A program made the translations under genes and the position numbers. A model generated the notes under the pieces. It was given only the letters and a program-made list of their open reading frames with translations, was not told the DNA's origin and searched no databases. DNA of 47,992 bases from Myxococcales bacterium (GTDB lineage Bacteria > Myxococcota_A > Polyangia > Polyangiales > Polyangiaceae): positions 1 to 47,992 of the forward strand of contig JACRDA010000429.1 of assembly GCA_016212965.1 (NCBI GenBank). Direction: 5' to 3'. Positions 1 through 8,948 of the stretch are shown piece by piece (the first letter of the stretch is position 1; every line of letters begins with the position of its first letter).

Positions 1-1
1 G

Positions 2-889
2 CCCGCCGGCGTGCGCACGGGCGCCCCGCCGAGCGCGCCCGCCGCGGTGAGCGCCCTGCCGGCGACGAGCGCGACCGCGAGCGCGAGCGCGAGCGCGGCG
101 ACGGCCGTCCCGGAGCGACCGGACGGCTCGGCGGCCAGGAGCGCCACGGCGGGCAGCGCTGCTGCGGACGCCTGGCTCGCGCAGCTCGCGGCGCGGCGGG
201 TGACCGTGCCTGGCGGGGAGTTCTGGTTCGGCTGCAAGGAGGCCATCGATGCCGACTGCGCCCCCGACGAGAAGCCCGGGCACGTCGCCAGCGTGACCGC
301 GCTCCGCATGGACCGCAGCGAGGTGCGCACGGGCGACTTCGCGGCCTGCGTGCGCGCCGGTGCCTGCAGCGCCGCGGGGCTCGGCAGCGAGAACGGCGGC
401 GGGCGCAGCGCCGCGCCGAACGAGCGCTGCAACTGGCAGCACGGCGAGCGGGTCGGCCACCCGATCAACTGCGTCGACTTCGCCCAGGCCGAGGCCTTCT
501 GCCGCTGGGCGGGCGGTCGGCTGCCGCACGAGAACGAGTGGGAGAAGGCGGCGCGCGGGCTCGACGGGCGCAAGTTCCCCTGGGGCGGCCCCACCGCGAG
601 CTGCAACTTCACGGTCATGACGCAGGGCGCCGAGGGCTGCGGGGCGGGCGGCACCATGGAGGCCGAGAGCAAGCCCGGCGGCGCGAGCCCCTACGGCGCG
701 CTCGGCATGGCGGGCAACGTCGCCGAGTGGGTGGACGGCTGGTACGACGAGCCCGGGCACGCGCGGCGCGTCGTGCGCGGCGGGCACTGGGGCGACAGCG
801 AGGGCCGCCTGCTGCGCGCGAGCGCGCGGCGCGGTCTCGCCCCGAGCGAGCGCTCGGTGCACGTCGGCTTTCGCTGCGTGGCGGACTGA
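2..889 (+). CDS. FGE-sulfatase (SUMF1) domain protein, 5' end outside window
   Basis: The reading frame is open to the left edge, so the true start and any signal peptide probably lie upstream; a GTG at 11 is possible but is followed directly by low-complexity sequence. The first 60 residues or so are Ala/Ser/Thr-rich linker, including an in-frame hexamer repeat near 76-97. From about position 200 the frame has the formylglycine-generating-enzyme fold pattern: VPGGEFWFGC, a paired-Cys DFAACVRAGAC segment, RLPHENEWEKAARG, GNVAEWVDGW, RVVRGGHWGD and the terminal GFRC. The paired active-site cysteines of true sulfatase-modifying enzymes are not evident, so this is more likely one of the secreted, non-catalytic or unassigned FGE-like proteins common in myxobacteria. 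The next gene starts 2 bases after the stop, which suggests co-transcription. Confidence 0.85.
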   Translation, partial: PAGVRTGAPPSAPAAVSALPATSATASASASAATAVPERPDGSAARSATAGSAAADAWLAQLAARRVTVPGGEFWFGCKEAIDADCAPDEKPGHVASVTALRMDRSEVRTGDFAACVRAGACSAAGLGSENGGGRSAAPNERCNWQHGERVGHPINCVDFAQAEAFCRWAGGRLPHENEWEKAARGLDGRKFPWGGPTASCNFTVMTQGAEGCGAGGTMEAESKPGGASPYGALGMAGNVAEWVDGWYDEPGHARRVVRGGHWGDSEGRLLRASARRGLAPSERSVHVGFRCVAD

Positions 890-891
890 CC

Positions 892-2028
892 ATGGCTGCC
901 GTCGAGCTCGTCGCCACCTCGGCCTTCGGCCTCGAGTCCGTGGTCGCGCACGAGCTCGAGGCGCTCGGCTACGGCGAGCGACGGGTGGCGGACGGCCGCA
1001 TCGCGTTCGTCGCCGACGAGGCGGGCGTGTGCCGCACGAACCTGTGGCTGCGGGCCGCCGATCGCGTGCTCGTGAAGCTCGGCGAGTTTCCGGCGCGGGA
1101 CTTCGGCGCGCTCTTCGAGCAGACGGCCGCGCTCGACTGGGCGAGCTGGCTGCCGCCGAACGCGGCCTTCCCGGTGCGCGGCAAGAGCGTGCGCAGCCAG
1201 CTCCACGCCGTCCCGTCCTGCCAGGGCATCGTCAAGAAGGCGATCGTCGAGAGCCTGCGCCGCGCCCACCGCCGCGAGCGGCTGCCCGAGGACGGGCCCG
1301 AGTACCCGGTCGAAGTGTCGCTGCTGCGCGACGTGGCGACGCTCGCCCTCGACACGAGCGGCCCGGGCCTGCACAAACGCGGCTACCGCAAGCTCGTGGG
1401 CACGGCCCCGCTCAAGGAGACGCTCGCCGCGGCGCTCGTGCTCCTGTCGCGCTGGCGCCCGGACGAGCCCCTGTGCGACCCCTTGTGCGGCTCGGGCACG
1501 ATTCCGATCGAGGCGGCGCTCATCGCGCGCCACGTCGCGCCCGGCATCGGCAGGAGCTTCGCCGCGGAGCGCTGGCCGCGCATCGGGCCCGCCGCGTGGC
1601 AGCGCGCGCGCGAGGAGGCCCGCTCGCTCGAGCAGCGCCTACCCGTGGTCCGCATCGCGGGCAGCGACCGGGACGGCGAGCAGCTCGCCCTCGCGCGCCA
1701 GCACGCCCAGGCGGCGGGCGTGGCGAGCGACGTCGCCTTCGAGCGGCGCGAGCTCGAGCGGCTCCCGGGCGACGAGGGGCGCGGCCTCGTGCTCTGCAAC
1801 CCTCCCTACGGCGAGCGCCTCGGCGACGAGCAGGAGGTGCGCGCCCTGTTCGCCGCGATGGCGGCGGCGCTCGAGCGCCGCCCCGACTGGTCGCTCGGCA
1901 TGCTCACGCCCGCGACGGAGCTCGAGGCCGCCCTCGGCCGCCGCGCCGAGAAGAAGAGGAAGCTCTACAACGGGCGCATCGCCTGCACCTACTACCTGTT
2001 CCGACCGGCGCGCGCGCGCGGCGCGTGA
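892..2028 (+). CDS. THUMP-domain class I SAM-dependent RNA methyltransferase (RlmL/YpsC type)
   Basis: The 378-residue protein starts at ATG 892, two bases after the previous stop; the frame stays open further upstream but only as antisense or overlap noise. The N-terminal 160 residues have the ferredoxin-like plus THUMP layout seen in 23S rRNA m2G methyltransferases, ending in the family motif LHKRGYR (about 160-166). The Rossmann methyltransferase domain carries motif I DPLCGSGTIPIEA (196-208) and the catalytic NPPYGERL (303-310), typical of base N2-methylation of guanine. It lacks the second methyltransferase domain of E. coli RlmL, so it resembles the shorter YpsC/RlmL N-terminal type. 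The likely role is rRNA modification in the cytoplasm; the exact target base is inferred, not shown. Confidence 0.92.
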   Translation: MAAVELVATSAFGLESVVAHELEALGYGERRVADGRIAFVADEAGVCRTNLWLRAADRVLVKLGEFPARDFGALFEQTAALDWASWLPPNAAFPVRGKSVRSQLHAVPSCQGIVKKAIVESLRRAHRRERLPEDGPEYPVEVSLLRDVATLALDTSGPGLHKRGYRKLVGTAPLKETLAAALVLLSRWRPDEPLCDPLCGSGTIPIEAALIARHVAPGIGRSFAAERWPRIGPAAWQRAREEARSLEQRLPVVRIAGSDRDGEQLALARQHAQAAGVASDVAFERRELERLPGDEGRGLVLCNPPYGERLGDEQEVRALFAAMAAALERRPDWSLGMLTPATELEAALGRRAEKKRKLYNGRIACTYYLFRPARARGA

Positions 2029-2116
2029 GCACCGGGCAGGCGCCCGCGCAGCTGGACAGCTCGGATCGTCGCACGCCGCGCGGCCTCGGGCCCGTGCGGT
2101 GTCGGCCAGAGCCAGA

Positions 2117-2201
2117 ACCACCGAGCCACGACGGCACGGAGCGTGACCGGAGGAGCCTGTGAGCTCTGCCGGCTCCGTGCGCCGCTCGGTGTCTCGGTGG
2201 T
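2117..2201. terminator. Nested inverted repeat between convergent genes
   Basis: Outer arms ACCACCGAG (2117-2125) and CTCGGTGGT (2193-2201) are perfectly complementary. They enclose a second perfect pair, GCACGGAGC (2134-2142) and GCTCCGTGC (2172-2180). The structure sits between the stop of the methyltransferase (2028, plus) and the stop of the membrane protein (2230, minus), so a bidirectional transcription end is the simplest reading. No clear T-tract follows on either strand. Confidence 0.5.
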
Positions 2202-2229
2202 GCGCTCTTCCGCGGACGTGGACCGCCGC

Positions 2230-2652
2230 CTAGAGGTGCAGGATCTGGAAGTCGAGGAACAGGAAGACGGCAGCGCCGATGAGGATGAAGCCGAAGATCG
2301 CCTGGAACGGGGCGAGCTTCGACACCGTGCCGGTCAGCTTCTCGGCCGCGGCCGCGCCCTTGACGAACGACTTCATCACCCCAACGCCCATGAGCGCGCC
2401 GAGGCAGAGGCACACCGCTGAGCCGGCGACCCACACGATCCAGAAGATCGGCAAGATCGACAGGACCTCCATGTTGAGCAGGCCGTCGATGATGCCCCAG
2501 GCGCCCCACAGCGCCGAGACCACGCCGAACCAGCCCTGCATGGGCGCCACCTTGTCGAACAGCTCCTTCGCGTTCGGCTTCTTCGCGATGATGAGGTTCG
2601 AGATGCCGAGAATGCCGAGCACCAACCACCAGATGAACCGCCCGTAGAGCAT
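2230..2652 (-). CDS. Small polytopic membrane protein, unknown function
   Basis: The 140-residue protein has about four hydrophobic segments: roughly 5-22 (FIWWLVLGILGISNLII), 40-57 (GWFGVVSALWGAWGIIDG), 63-90 (VLSILPIFWIVWVAGSAVCLCL and following), and 115-138 (AIFGFILIGAAVFLFLDF). A good ribosome binding site (GGAGG) lies 7 bases upstream of the ATG on the minus strand. I do not recognise the family. It stands alone, convergent with the upstream methyltransferase and 153 bases downstream of the RlmI-like gene on the same strand. No charged catalytic motif is visible, so a membrane-organising or small-transport role cannot be chosen from sequence. Confidence 0.85.
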   Translation of the reverse strand: MLYGRFIWWLVLGILGISNLIIAKKPNAKELFDKVAPMQGWFGVVSALWGAWGIIDGLLNMEVLSILPIFWIVWVAGSAVCLCLGALMGVGVMKSFVKGAAAAEKLTGTVSKLAPFQAIFGFILIGAAVFLFLDFQILHL

Positions 2653-2805
2653 CGCTGCCTCCGGCCCGCGTCGCGTGCGCGCGCGGGCTCATGGTCGCGG
2701 CACCCCGAGGGCGCCGCGCCCGCCTCGTTGGAGCTCGCACTTCCCCGTCGCGAGCCCGTCGACTGCATCTTGAGGACGGTCGGCGCCGCGCGGCAAGCGT
2801 TCGCA

Positions 2806-4047
2806 TCAGGCGAGCACGACGAACTTCAGATACCGCCCCTCGGGCCAGGCCGCGAGCGTGGGGTGGTCGGCGGGCTGGCCCCACACCTCGCGGACGGAGA
2901 GGCCGCGCCCCGGGAGCACGGCGTCGTCGAGCGTCCCGAGGAAGTCCTCGAGCCGCACGTGGCTCGAGCACGACGCGGCGCACAGGGTACCGCCCGGCGC
3001 GAGCACGCCGAGCGCGGCCGCGTGCAGGCGGCGGTAGGCCGCGAGCGCCTTCGGCACCGCGCGCTCGCTCGGGGCAAAGCTCGGCGGGTCGCAGACGACG
3101 AGGTCGAAGCGCTCGCCGCGCGCGCGCGCGGCCTCGAGCCAGGCGAAGGCGTCCGCCGTGACGAAGGCGTGGCGCCCCGGGTCGAGGTCGTTGAGCGCGA
3201 AGGCGCGGCGCGCGGCCTCGTGCGCGGGTCCGGCCACGTCGACGCTCACGACCTCGCCGGCCCCGCCGAGCGCGGCGGCGAGCGAGAAGCCGCCGGTGTA
3301 GCTGAACAGGTTGCAGACGCGGCCGAGCCCGCGGGCGAGCGCGCGCACGCGGGCGCGGTTCTCGCGCTGGTCGAGGAAGGCGCCCGTCTTCTGCCCGCGC
3401 GCCACGTCGACCTCGAAGCGCACGCCGTGCTCGCGCACCTCGAGCGTGTCGGGCGGCTCGCGGTGGGTGAGCACCTGCCGCTCGCCCGGGGCGCGGAGCA
3501 CCAGGTGCTCGATGCCGCGCGCGCGCAGGAGCGGCACGAGCAGGTGGCGCAGCCGATCCGTGTGCGGACGCCACAGCCCCCCGTCGAGGCGCAGGACGGC
3601 GAGCTCGGCGTAGCGGTCGAGCACGAGGCCGGGCAGGCGGTCGCCCTCGCCGTGGCAGAGCCGGTAGGCGTCCGTGAGATCGTCCGCGAAGAGGCCATCG
3701 CGGTGCGCGAAGGCGCGCGCGAGGCGCTGCACGAGGAGGGCGTCGTCGAGCGGCTCGTCGGGCGCGAGCGTGAAGAGGCGCGCGCCGATGGGCGTGTCGG
3801 CGTCGTAGAGAGCGCGCGCGACGAAGCGCCCGCGCTCGTCGTGGAGCTCGACGACGGTGCCGCTCGGCAGCCCCGCGCTGTCGGGCAGCTCGCGGCTCGC
3901 GGGTCGCAGCGCGTCGCGAAACACCCACGGGTGGCCGCGCCGCGCGGCCCGGGCGGCGCGCTCGGCGACGACGAGGCGCACCGGAGCCTGCTCGACCCGT
4001 GGGCGCGCCGGGCGCGGCCCCTCGTGCTTCGTGGCGCGCGAGCCCAC
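2806..4047 (-). CDS. RlmI-like class I SAM-dependent RNA methyltransferase (PUA + Rossmann domains)
   Basis: The 413-residue protein has the COG1092/RlmI layout. An N-terminal PUA-like domain contains GHPWVFRDAL (38-47); a middle EEHEI-type domain precedes the family hallmark GQKTGAFLDQREN (218-230). The SAM-binding site is FSYTGGFSL (248-256) and the catalytic motif CDPPSFA (319-325), followed by a C-terminal SCSSHV with the methylation cysteine expected in 5-methylcytosine enzymes. E. coli RlmI methylates C1962 of 23S rRNA; the exact target here is inferred. The first about 20 residues are an extra basic, Pro-rich extension. It begins 6 bases downstream of the fhs stop, so it is probably the last gene of the SDR-fhs-rlmI-like group. 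Confidence 0.88.
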   Translation of the reverse strand: MGSRATKHEGPRPARPRVEQAPVRLVVAERAARAARRGHPWVFRDALRPASRELPDSAGLPSGTVVELHDERGRFVARALYDADTPIGARLFTLAPDEPLDDALLVQRLARAFAHRDGLFADDLTDAYRLCHGEGDRLPGLVLDRYAELAVLRLDGGLWRPHTDRLRHLLVPLLRARGIEHLVLRAPGERQVLTHREPPDTLEVREHGVRFEVDVARGQKTGAFLDQRENRARVRALARGLGRVCNLFSYTGGFSLAAALGGAGEVVSVDVAGPAHEAARRAFALNDLDPGRHAFVTADAFAWLEAARARGERFDLVVCDPPSFAPSERAVPKALAAYRRLHAAALGVLAPGGTLCAASCSSHVRLEDFLGTLDDAVLPGRGLSVREVWGQPADHPTLAAWPEGRYLKFVVLA

Positions 4048-4053
4048 GCGCCC

Positions 4054-5724
4054 TCAGTGGATGCCGGTGATGCGGCCGTCGACGACGTCGATGTTCTCGG
4101 CCGCCGGGTGGCGCGGCAGCCCCGGCATGCGCAGAATGTCGCCGGTCATGACCACGATGAAGCCGGCCCCCGCGGCGATGACGAGGTCGCGCACCGTGAC
4201 CTCGAAGTCGAGCGGGCGCCCCTGGCGCGTCGGGTCGTCGGTGAGCGAGCTCTGCGTCTTGGCGATGCACACCGGCAGCGCGCCGTAGCCGAGGCGATAC
4301 ACCTCGGCGAGCGCCTTCTCGGCCTGCTTCGTGAAGACCACGCGAGTCGCCCCGTACATCTTGCTCGCGACGGCGTGGATCTTGTCCTCGACGCGGTCCT
4401 GCCACGCGTAGAGCGGCGTGAAGGGCCGGCTCACGTGCTCGGCGTGGGCCACGACGGCGCGCGCGAGCTCGAGCGCCCCGTCACCGCCGCGCGCGTGGTG
4501 GTCCGAGACCGCGAAGGGCACGCCGTGCCCGCGACAGGCGCGCTCGACGACCGCGATCTCGGCCGGCGTGTCGGCGCCGAAGCGGTTCAAGGCGACGATC
4601 GGCGGCTCGCCGAAATGCCGGATGTTCTCGATGTGCTTCACGAGGTTCGGGATGCCCGCCGCCACGGCCGCCTCGTCGGGCGTGCCGAGCGCCTCGTAGC
4701 GCGCGCCGCCGTGGAGCTTCAGCGCGCGCACCGTCGCGACCAGCACCACGGCCGCCGTGTCGAGCCCGGCCGAGACGCACTTGATGTCGAAGAACTTCTC
4801 GGCCCCGAGGTCGAAGCCGAAGCCCGCCTCGGTCACGCACCAGTCGGCCAGGTGCAGGGCCATGCGCGTCGCGAGCACGCTGTTGCAGCCGTGAGCGATG
4901 TTCGCGAAGGGGCCGCCGTGGATGAGCGCCGGGGTGCCCTCGAGCGTCTGGACGAGGTTCGGCATGAGCGCGTCCTTCAGGAGGGCGAGCACGGCACCGG
5001 TCACGCCGAGGTCGCGCACCGTCACGGGCTTGCCCGCGTGCGTGAAGCCGAGCAGCGTGCGGTCGACGCGGGCGCGCAGATCCTCCGGGCCGGAGGCGAG
5101 GCACAGCATCGCCATCACCTCGCTCGCCGCCGTGATGTCGAAGCCGGTCTCGCGCGGGATGCCCTGCGCCGGCCCGCCCAGCCCGGCGATGATCGAGCGC
5201 AGCGACCGGTCGTTCATGTCGACGACGCGCCGCCAGGTGGTGCGGCGCGGGTCGATGCCGAGCTCCGAGCCGAAGTGCAGGTGGTTGTCGAGCACGGCGG
5301 CGATGAGGTTGTGCGCCGTCGTGACGGCGTGCAGATCGCCCGTGAAGTGCAGGTTGATGCTCTCCATCGGGATGACCTGGCTGCGACCCCCGCCCGTGGC
5401 GCCACCCTTCATCCCCAGGCACGGCCCGAGCGACGGCTCGCGCAGGGCGAGGCACGCGGACTCGCCGAGCTTCGCGAGCGCCTGGGCGAGGCCGATCGAG
5501 GTGGTGGTCTTGCCCTCGCCGGCCTTGGTCGGCGTCACCGCCGACACGAGCACCAGCCGGCCGGCGCCGGGGCGCCGGCGCGGCGCGGCGAGCACCGAGA
5601 GATCGACCTTCGCCTTGTCGCGGCCGTAGAGGTGGAGCGCGTCCGCGGGGATGCCGAGCGCGGCGGCGATCTCGGTGATGGGGCGGGGCGTGACGGACTG
5701 GGCGATCTCGACGTCGCTCGGCAT
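4054..5724 (-). CDS. fhs: Formate--tetrahydrofolate ligase
   Basis: The 556-residue length is normal for this enzyme, which makes 10-formyl-THF from formate, ATP and THF. The ATP-binding loop is TPTKAGEGKTTT (64-75); REPSLGP (about 95-101) and GMKGGATGGGRSQVIPM (about 104-120) are the other family signatures. The chain is intact from MPSDVEIAQ to the end with no frameshift. Together with the neighbouring SDR (25 bases upstream) and RlmI-like gene (6 bases downstream) it forms a tight minus-strand group; there is no evident functional link beyond one-carbon supply. I see no riboswitch-like leader in the short gap upstream. Confidence 0.97.
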   Translation of the reverse strand: MPSDVEIAQSVTPRPITEIAAALGIPADALHLYGRDKAKVDLSVLAAPRRRPGAGRLVLVSAVTPTKAGEGKTTTSIGLAQALAKLGESACLALREPSLGPCLGMKGGATGGGRSQVIPMESINLHFTGDLHAVTTAHNLIAAVLDNHLHFGSELGIDPRRTTWRRVVDMNDRSLRSIIAGLGGPAQGIPRETGFDITAASEVMAMLCLASGPEDLRARVDRTLLGFTHAGKPVTVRDLGVTGAVLALLKDALMPNLVQTLEGTPALIHGGPFANIAHGCNSVLATRMALHLADWCVTEAGFGFDLGAEKFFDIKCVSAGLDTAAVVLVATVRALKLHGGARYEALGTPDEAAVAAGIPNLVKHIENIRHFGEPPIVALNRFGADTPAEIAVVERACRGHGVPFAVSDHHARGGDGALELARAVVAHAEHVSRPFTPLYAWQDRVEDKIHAVASKMYGATRVVFTKQAEKALAEVYRLGYGALPVCIAKTQSSLTDDPTRQGRPLDFEVTVRDLVIAAGAGFIVVMTGDILRMPGLPRHPAAENIDVVDGRITGIH

Positions 5725-5749
5725 GGGCTCCTCGGTGCCGCGCGGCGGC

Positions 5750-6475
5750 TCAGGTCATCTCGTTCATGGGGCGCATGACGATGTTCACGATGCGCGAGCG
5801 CGCGTGCGGCAAGGCGGCGAGCACGACCGCCTCGGCCACGTCCTCGGCCGTGGAGAAGCCCCGGAGCTTGTCCTCGCCCGCGGTGCGGCCGTCGCCGAGC
5901 GCGAAGAAGGTCTCGACGCCGCCCGGGCACACGAGGCTCACCTTGATGTTCTCCTGGTAGAACTCGCGGTCGAGCGCCTGGCTCAGGGCCACCTGCGCGG
6001 ACTTCGACATGCAGTAGATGGCCTCGCTCGGGTAGCCCGACAGGCCCGCCACGCTCGCCACGTTGATGATGTGCCCGCCCTTCTGGGCTCGCATGTGCGG
6101 GATGACGGCGCGGCAGAAGAGCCAGCTGCTCTTGGCGTTGGTCGCCATGATGCGGTCGTAGTCGGCCTCGCTCCACTCGAGGAACGGCCGGTAGCCGCCG
6201 ACGCCGGCGTTGTTCACCAGGATGTCGATGCGCCCGAACGCCACGATGGCGCGCCCCACACAGGCGGCGACCGCGTCGCTGTCGGTCACGTCGGTCGGCA
6301 CGGCGAGCGCTTTGCGGCCGAGCGCCTCCACCTCGCCCACGACCCGGGCGAGATCGGGCGCCGTGCGCGCCGCTGCCACGATGTGGGCACCCTCGCGCGC
6401 GAGCGCGAGCGCGCTCGCGCGCCCGATGCCGCGGCTCGCGCCGGTGATGAGCACGATCTTCCCGTCCAGACGCAT
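5750..6475 (-). CDS. Short-chain dehydrogenase/reductase (SDR, classical type)
   Basis: A 241-residue NAD(P)-dependent oxidoreductase. Cofactor motif TGASRGIG is at 11-18, NNAG at 88-91, catalytic Ser at about 141 (NVASVAG) and the catalytic YxxxK (Y154, K158) in IYCMSKSA. The start is ATG 6475, preceded on the minus strand by GGGAG at good spacing; the open frame continues upstream but without homologous sequence. The substrate cannot be read from the motifs; general FabG-like or sugar/alcohol dehydrogenases are possible. It is the first gene of the SDR-fhs-rlmI-like group. Confidence 0.92.
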   Translation of the reverse strand: MRLDGKIVLITGASRGIGRASALALAREGAHIVAAARTAPDLARVVGEVEALGRKALAVPTDVTDSDAVAACVGRAIVAFGRIDILVNNAGVGGYRPFLEWSEADYDRIMATNAKSSWLFCRAVIPHMRAQKGGHIINVASVAGLSGYPSEAIYCMSKSAQVALSQALDREFYQENIKVSLVCPGGVETFFALGDGRTAGEDKLRGFSTAEDVAEAVVLAALPHARSRIVNIVMRPMNEMT

Positions 6476-6583
6476 GGCTCGGCTCCCTTCGACAGGTCCT
6501 CGGGCCCACCCTACACCAAGCCGATTCGCGCGGCGCGGCGGAGCGGTTCGCGCTCGCGCGCGGACGAGGCTAAGTTGGGGACG

Positions 6584-7435
6584 ATGGGACGGGCAGCCTG
6601 GGCCAGGTCGTCGTTCGTGGCGGTGGCGCTCGCACTCGCGGCGTGCGCCGAGGCGACGGGTGGCGGCATCGCGTTCCCGGTCGGCACGGATCCGCTCGCG
6701 CAGCCGAAGAACAAGAAGGCGGCCGCACCGGCGCAAGCCAAGGGTGCGGCGCCGAAGGAGCGCGAGCTCGCCTGGGTGCTCCCCGGTCCCGACACGCAGC
6801 CGAGCGGCGCCGTGCGCTTCACCTACCTCACGGACGTGCCGGGCGGCACGGAGCGCGTGGAGCACGTCGAGCTGCGGCGCTTCGTGCGCGGCAAGTGGAC
6901 GGAGCTCGTCTACGACGTGACGGTGCATGCCGACGCCGAGCCGGAGCGGCGGCGGCTGGTCGGCGTCGGCGACGTGGCGTACGAGCTCGGCGACGCCACC
7001 TGCAAGGCCTGGCGCACGGAGCGCGCCGCCGAGCAGGTCGCGGCGCGCGTGCCGGGAGCCGCCGTCGGGCTGCGCCCTTACGCCAGCGCCTGGGTCGCCG
7101 AGCGCACCGGGCCGCTCGCCCCCTTCGCGGGGCCCTTCCGCGCGCGCCTCATCGCCGAGAACGAGGTGGTGGAGGGACACCGCGCCGACCGCTACGGCGT
7201 GAGCCTCGGCGCGGCGGACGGCGAGGTGAGCGGCACCGCGGACGTGTGGGTCGAGCGCACGCGCGGCACGATCGTCGCGGCGCGCGGCGAAGTGCTGGGC
7301 CCCGAGGCGGCGACCGCCGGCGACGAGGTGGGCTCCGGCGCCGTCGCATCGTTCGCGGCCGTGGCGCTCGACGAGGACGTGCCGGACGAGCTCGAGCTCG
7401 CCGACGACTGCCGCCGCGCGACCGTGCTGCCCTGA
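6584..7435 (+). CDS. Predicted lipoprotein, unknown function
   Basis: 283 residues starting at ATG 6584. The N-terminus is a lipoprotein signal (SFVAVALALAAC, acylated Cys at 21), followed by a Lys/Ala-rich spacer and a region with mostly beta-strand character. No catalytic motif is recognised. The start lies 7 bases after a TAAGTT hexamer with TTCGCG 18 bases further upstream, so the transcript may be leaderless. It is divergent from the SDR gene and convergent with the next lipoprotein, with only 25 bases between the stops. Confidence 0.85.
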   Translation: MGRAAWARSSFVAVALALAACAEATGGGIAFPVGTDPLAQPKNKKAAAPAQAKGAAPKERELAWVLPGPDTQPSGAVRFTYLTDVPGGTERVEHVELRRFVRGKWTELVYDVTVHADAEPERRRLVGVGDVAYELGDATCKAWRTERAAEQVAARVPGAAVGLRPYASAWVAERTGPLAPFAGPFRARLIAENEVVEGHRADRYGVSLGAADGEVSGTADVWVERTRGTIVAARGEVLGPEAATAGDEVGSGAVASFAAVALDEDVPDELELADDCRRATVLP

Positions 7436-7460
7436 CCCTCGCGCCGCGCGCGGGTGCCGT

Positions 7461-8840
7461 TCACGGCGGGAAGCACTGCAGCACGCCGGCGCGCAGCAGG
7501 TGGTAGTCGTTGCCGCCGGCGACGTACCGCTCCGTCCAGACGAGGTGGAGATCCCCGCCGAGCGACGCGAAGCCCGGGTTCGGGGCCACCGCCGCGCTGT
7601 CGATGCTCACCGCCGTGATGGCCTGCGGAAACGGCACCTCTTGGTTGGTGCGCTCGACGCCGGTCTCGTGCGCGATGACGATGCCGAGTGTGGTCTTCGC
7701 GTTGGCGTAAGAGCCGACCAGGAACAGGTTCGGGCCGTGCCAGCTCGGCGGGCCGCCCTGGCTCGGGACGTCGGCGAAGCTCGCGAACGTCACCGCGGCC
7801 GGCAGGAGCGACAGATCGTAGCTCGCGAGCTCCGCGGCAGGGACGGGGCCGGTGTGGAGCCGCAGCGTCCCGCTGCCGTCGGTCGACAGGTAGGCGGCCC
7901 CGACGTTGAACGCGTTGCCGCCCGGCCGCGGCGCGATGGCGAAGGGGTAGTACTCGATCGGGTACTCGAGGGTCGCGAGCATCGGTGCGGGCGCGAGGCC
8001 GTCCGGCAGCACGTACTGGCGCGCCGGGAACTGGCCGCTCAGCTCGCCGAGGAACACGTGGGTCTGGGCGCCGTTGCGCACCACGACGGTCGGCTTGAAG
8101 GCGTCTTGGCCGAGCGAGGCATCGTACTCGGTGAACGCCAAGGGATCGTCCGGCGTGCCGCGGTAGCGACCGAAGAGCACCTTGTCGCCCGTCGCGTCGG
8201 CCGCCTGCACGACGTAGTCGACGTCCGTGAGCGCCCCGCCGACCGTGGTGAACGTCCCGTTGCCCAGGCTGTCGGTGTTCGGCTGCGAGCCGAGCGCTCG
8301 AATGGTGGCGTCGACGCCATCCGGGTCCGAGTCCGGTACGACGAGCAGCTCCGTCGCGATGAGCGGCACGCCGGCCGTCGCCAGCGCGAACAGCACGCCG
8401 ATCTGCTGCACCGCGAGGCGTTGCACGTCGAGCAGGCGGTCGGCACGGCGGCTGAACGAGCGCACCTGCCACCCGTCGTAGCTGTAGACCTCTACCTGGC
8501 CGAAGTTGGTGGCGTCGTTGCGGCTGGTGAAGGCGCGGACGCCGCCGTCGACCGCCACCGCGAACAGGTTGCCGTTGAACAGCCTGGACCCGGCCGGCTC
8601 GGGCGACAGGTCGCGCAGCGTCACGAAGCGCGTCGGGTCCCAGCCGCACGCGTACGGCACGACCGACGCCCCGCCGCCACCCTGCGCCTGCCCCCCGGCG
8701 CCACCCGCCCCGCCCGTCGCGCCCGCCCCGTCCGCCCCGCTCACCTGGTAGTCGTCGCCGAGGATGAGCGTGCACGCGCCGACGGACCCCGTGAGCGCCG
8801 TGCACGCCACGACGCCGCACCACCCGAGATTGCGAAGCAT
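7461..8840 (-). CDS. Predicted surface lipoprotein, unknown function
   Basis: 459 residues from ATG 8840. Signal sequence LRNLGWCGVVACTALTGSVGAC with lipid-modified Cys at about 23, then a Gly/Ala-rich tether (GADGAGATGGAGGAGG) typical of surface lipoproteins in Polyangia-type myxobacteria. The remainder is rich in beta-strand turns (several repeats of the kind YSYDGWQVRS, VYLSTDGSGTLRL, PSWHGPNLFLVGS) that suggest a propeller-like fold, but no named domain is recognised. TAAGCT lies 7 bases upstream of the start, again compatible with a leaderless transcript. The sugar ABC importer upstream on the same strand ends 108 bases before it. Confidence 0.85.
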   Translation of the reverse strand: MLRNLGWCGVVACTALTGSVGACTLILGDDYQVSGADGAGATGGAGGAGGQAQGGGGASVVPYACGWDPTRFVTLRDLSPEPAGSRLFNGNLFAVAVDGGVRAFTSRNDATNFGQVEVYSYDGWQVRSFSRRADRLLDVQRLAVQQIGVLFALATAGVPLIATELLVVPDSDPDGVDATIRALGSQPNTDSLGNGTFTTVGGALTDVDYVVQAADATGDKVLFGRYRGTPDDPLAFTEYDASLGQDAFKPTVVVRNGAQTHVFLGELSGQFPARQYVLPDGLAPAPMLATLEYPIEYYPFAIAPRPGGNAFNVGAAYLSTDGSGTLRLHTGPVPAAELASYDLSLLPAAVTFASFADVPSQGGPPSWHGPNLFLVGSYANAKTTLGIVIAHETGVERTNQEVPFPQAITAVSIDSAAVAPNPGFASLGGDLHLVWTERYVAGGNDYHLLRAGVLQCFPP

Positions 8841-8948
8841 GGGTCCTAGCTTACACGCGTCGCGCGCGCCCGGCGCGGGCCCGTTCCGGCGCCGGGGCCT
8901 CGTCGTCGCGCACCGCACCACCACCACCCCGCCAGACGACGCGCTCGT

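Noticed and set aside
2728..5778. A plus-strand open frame of about 1016 codons opposite the RlmI-like and fhs genes
   Set aside because: Same antisense effect; the minus strand carries intact, recognisable enzymes.
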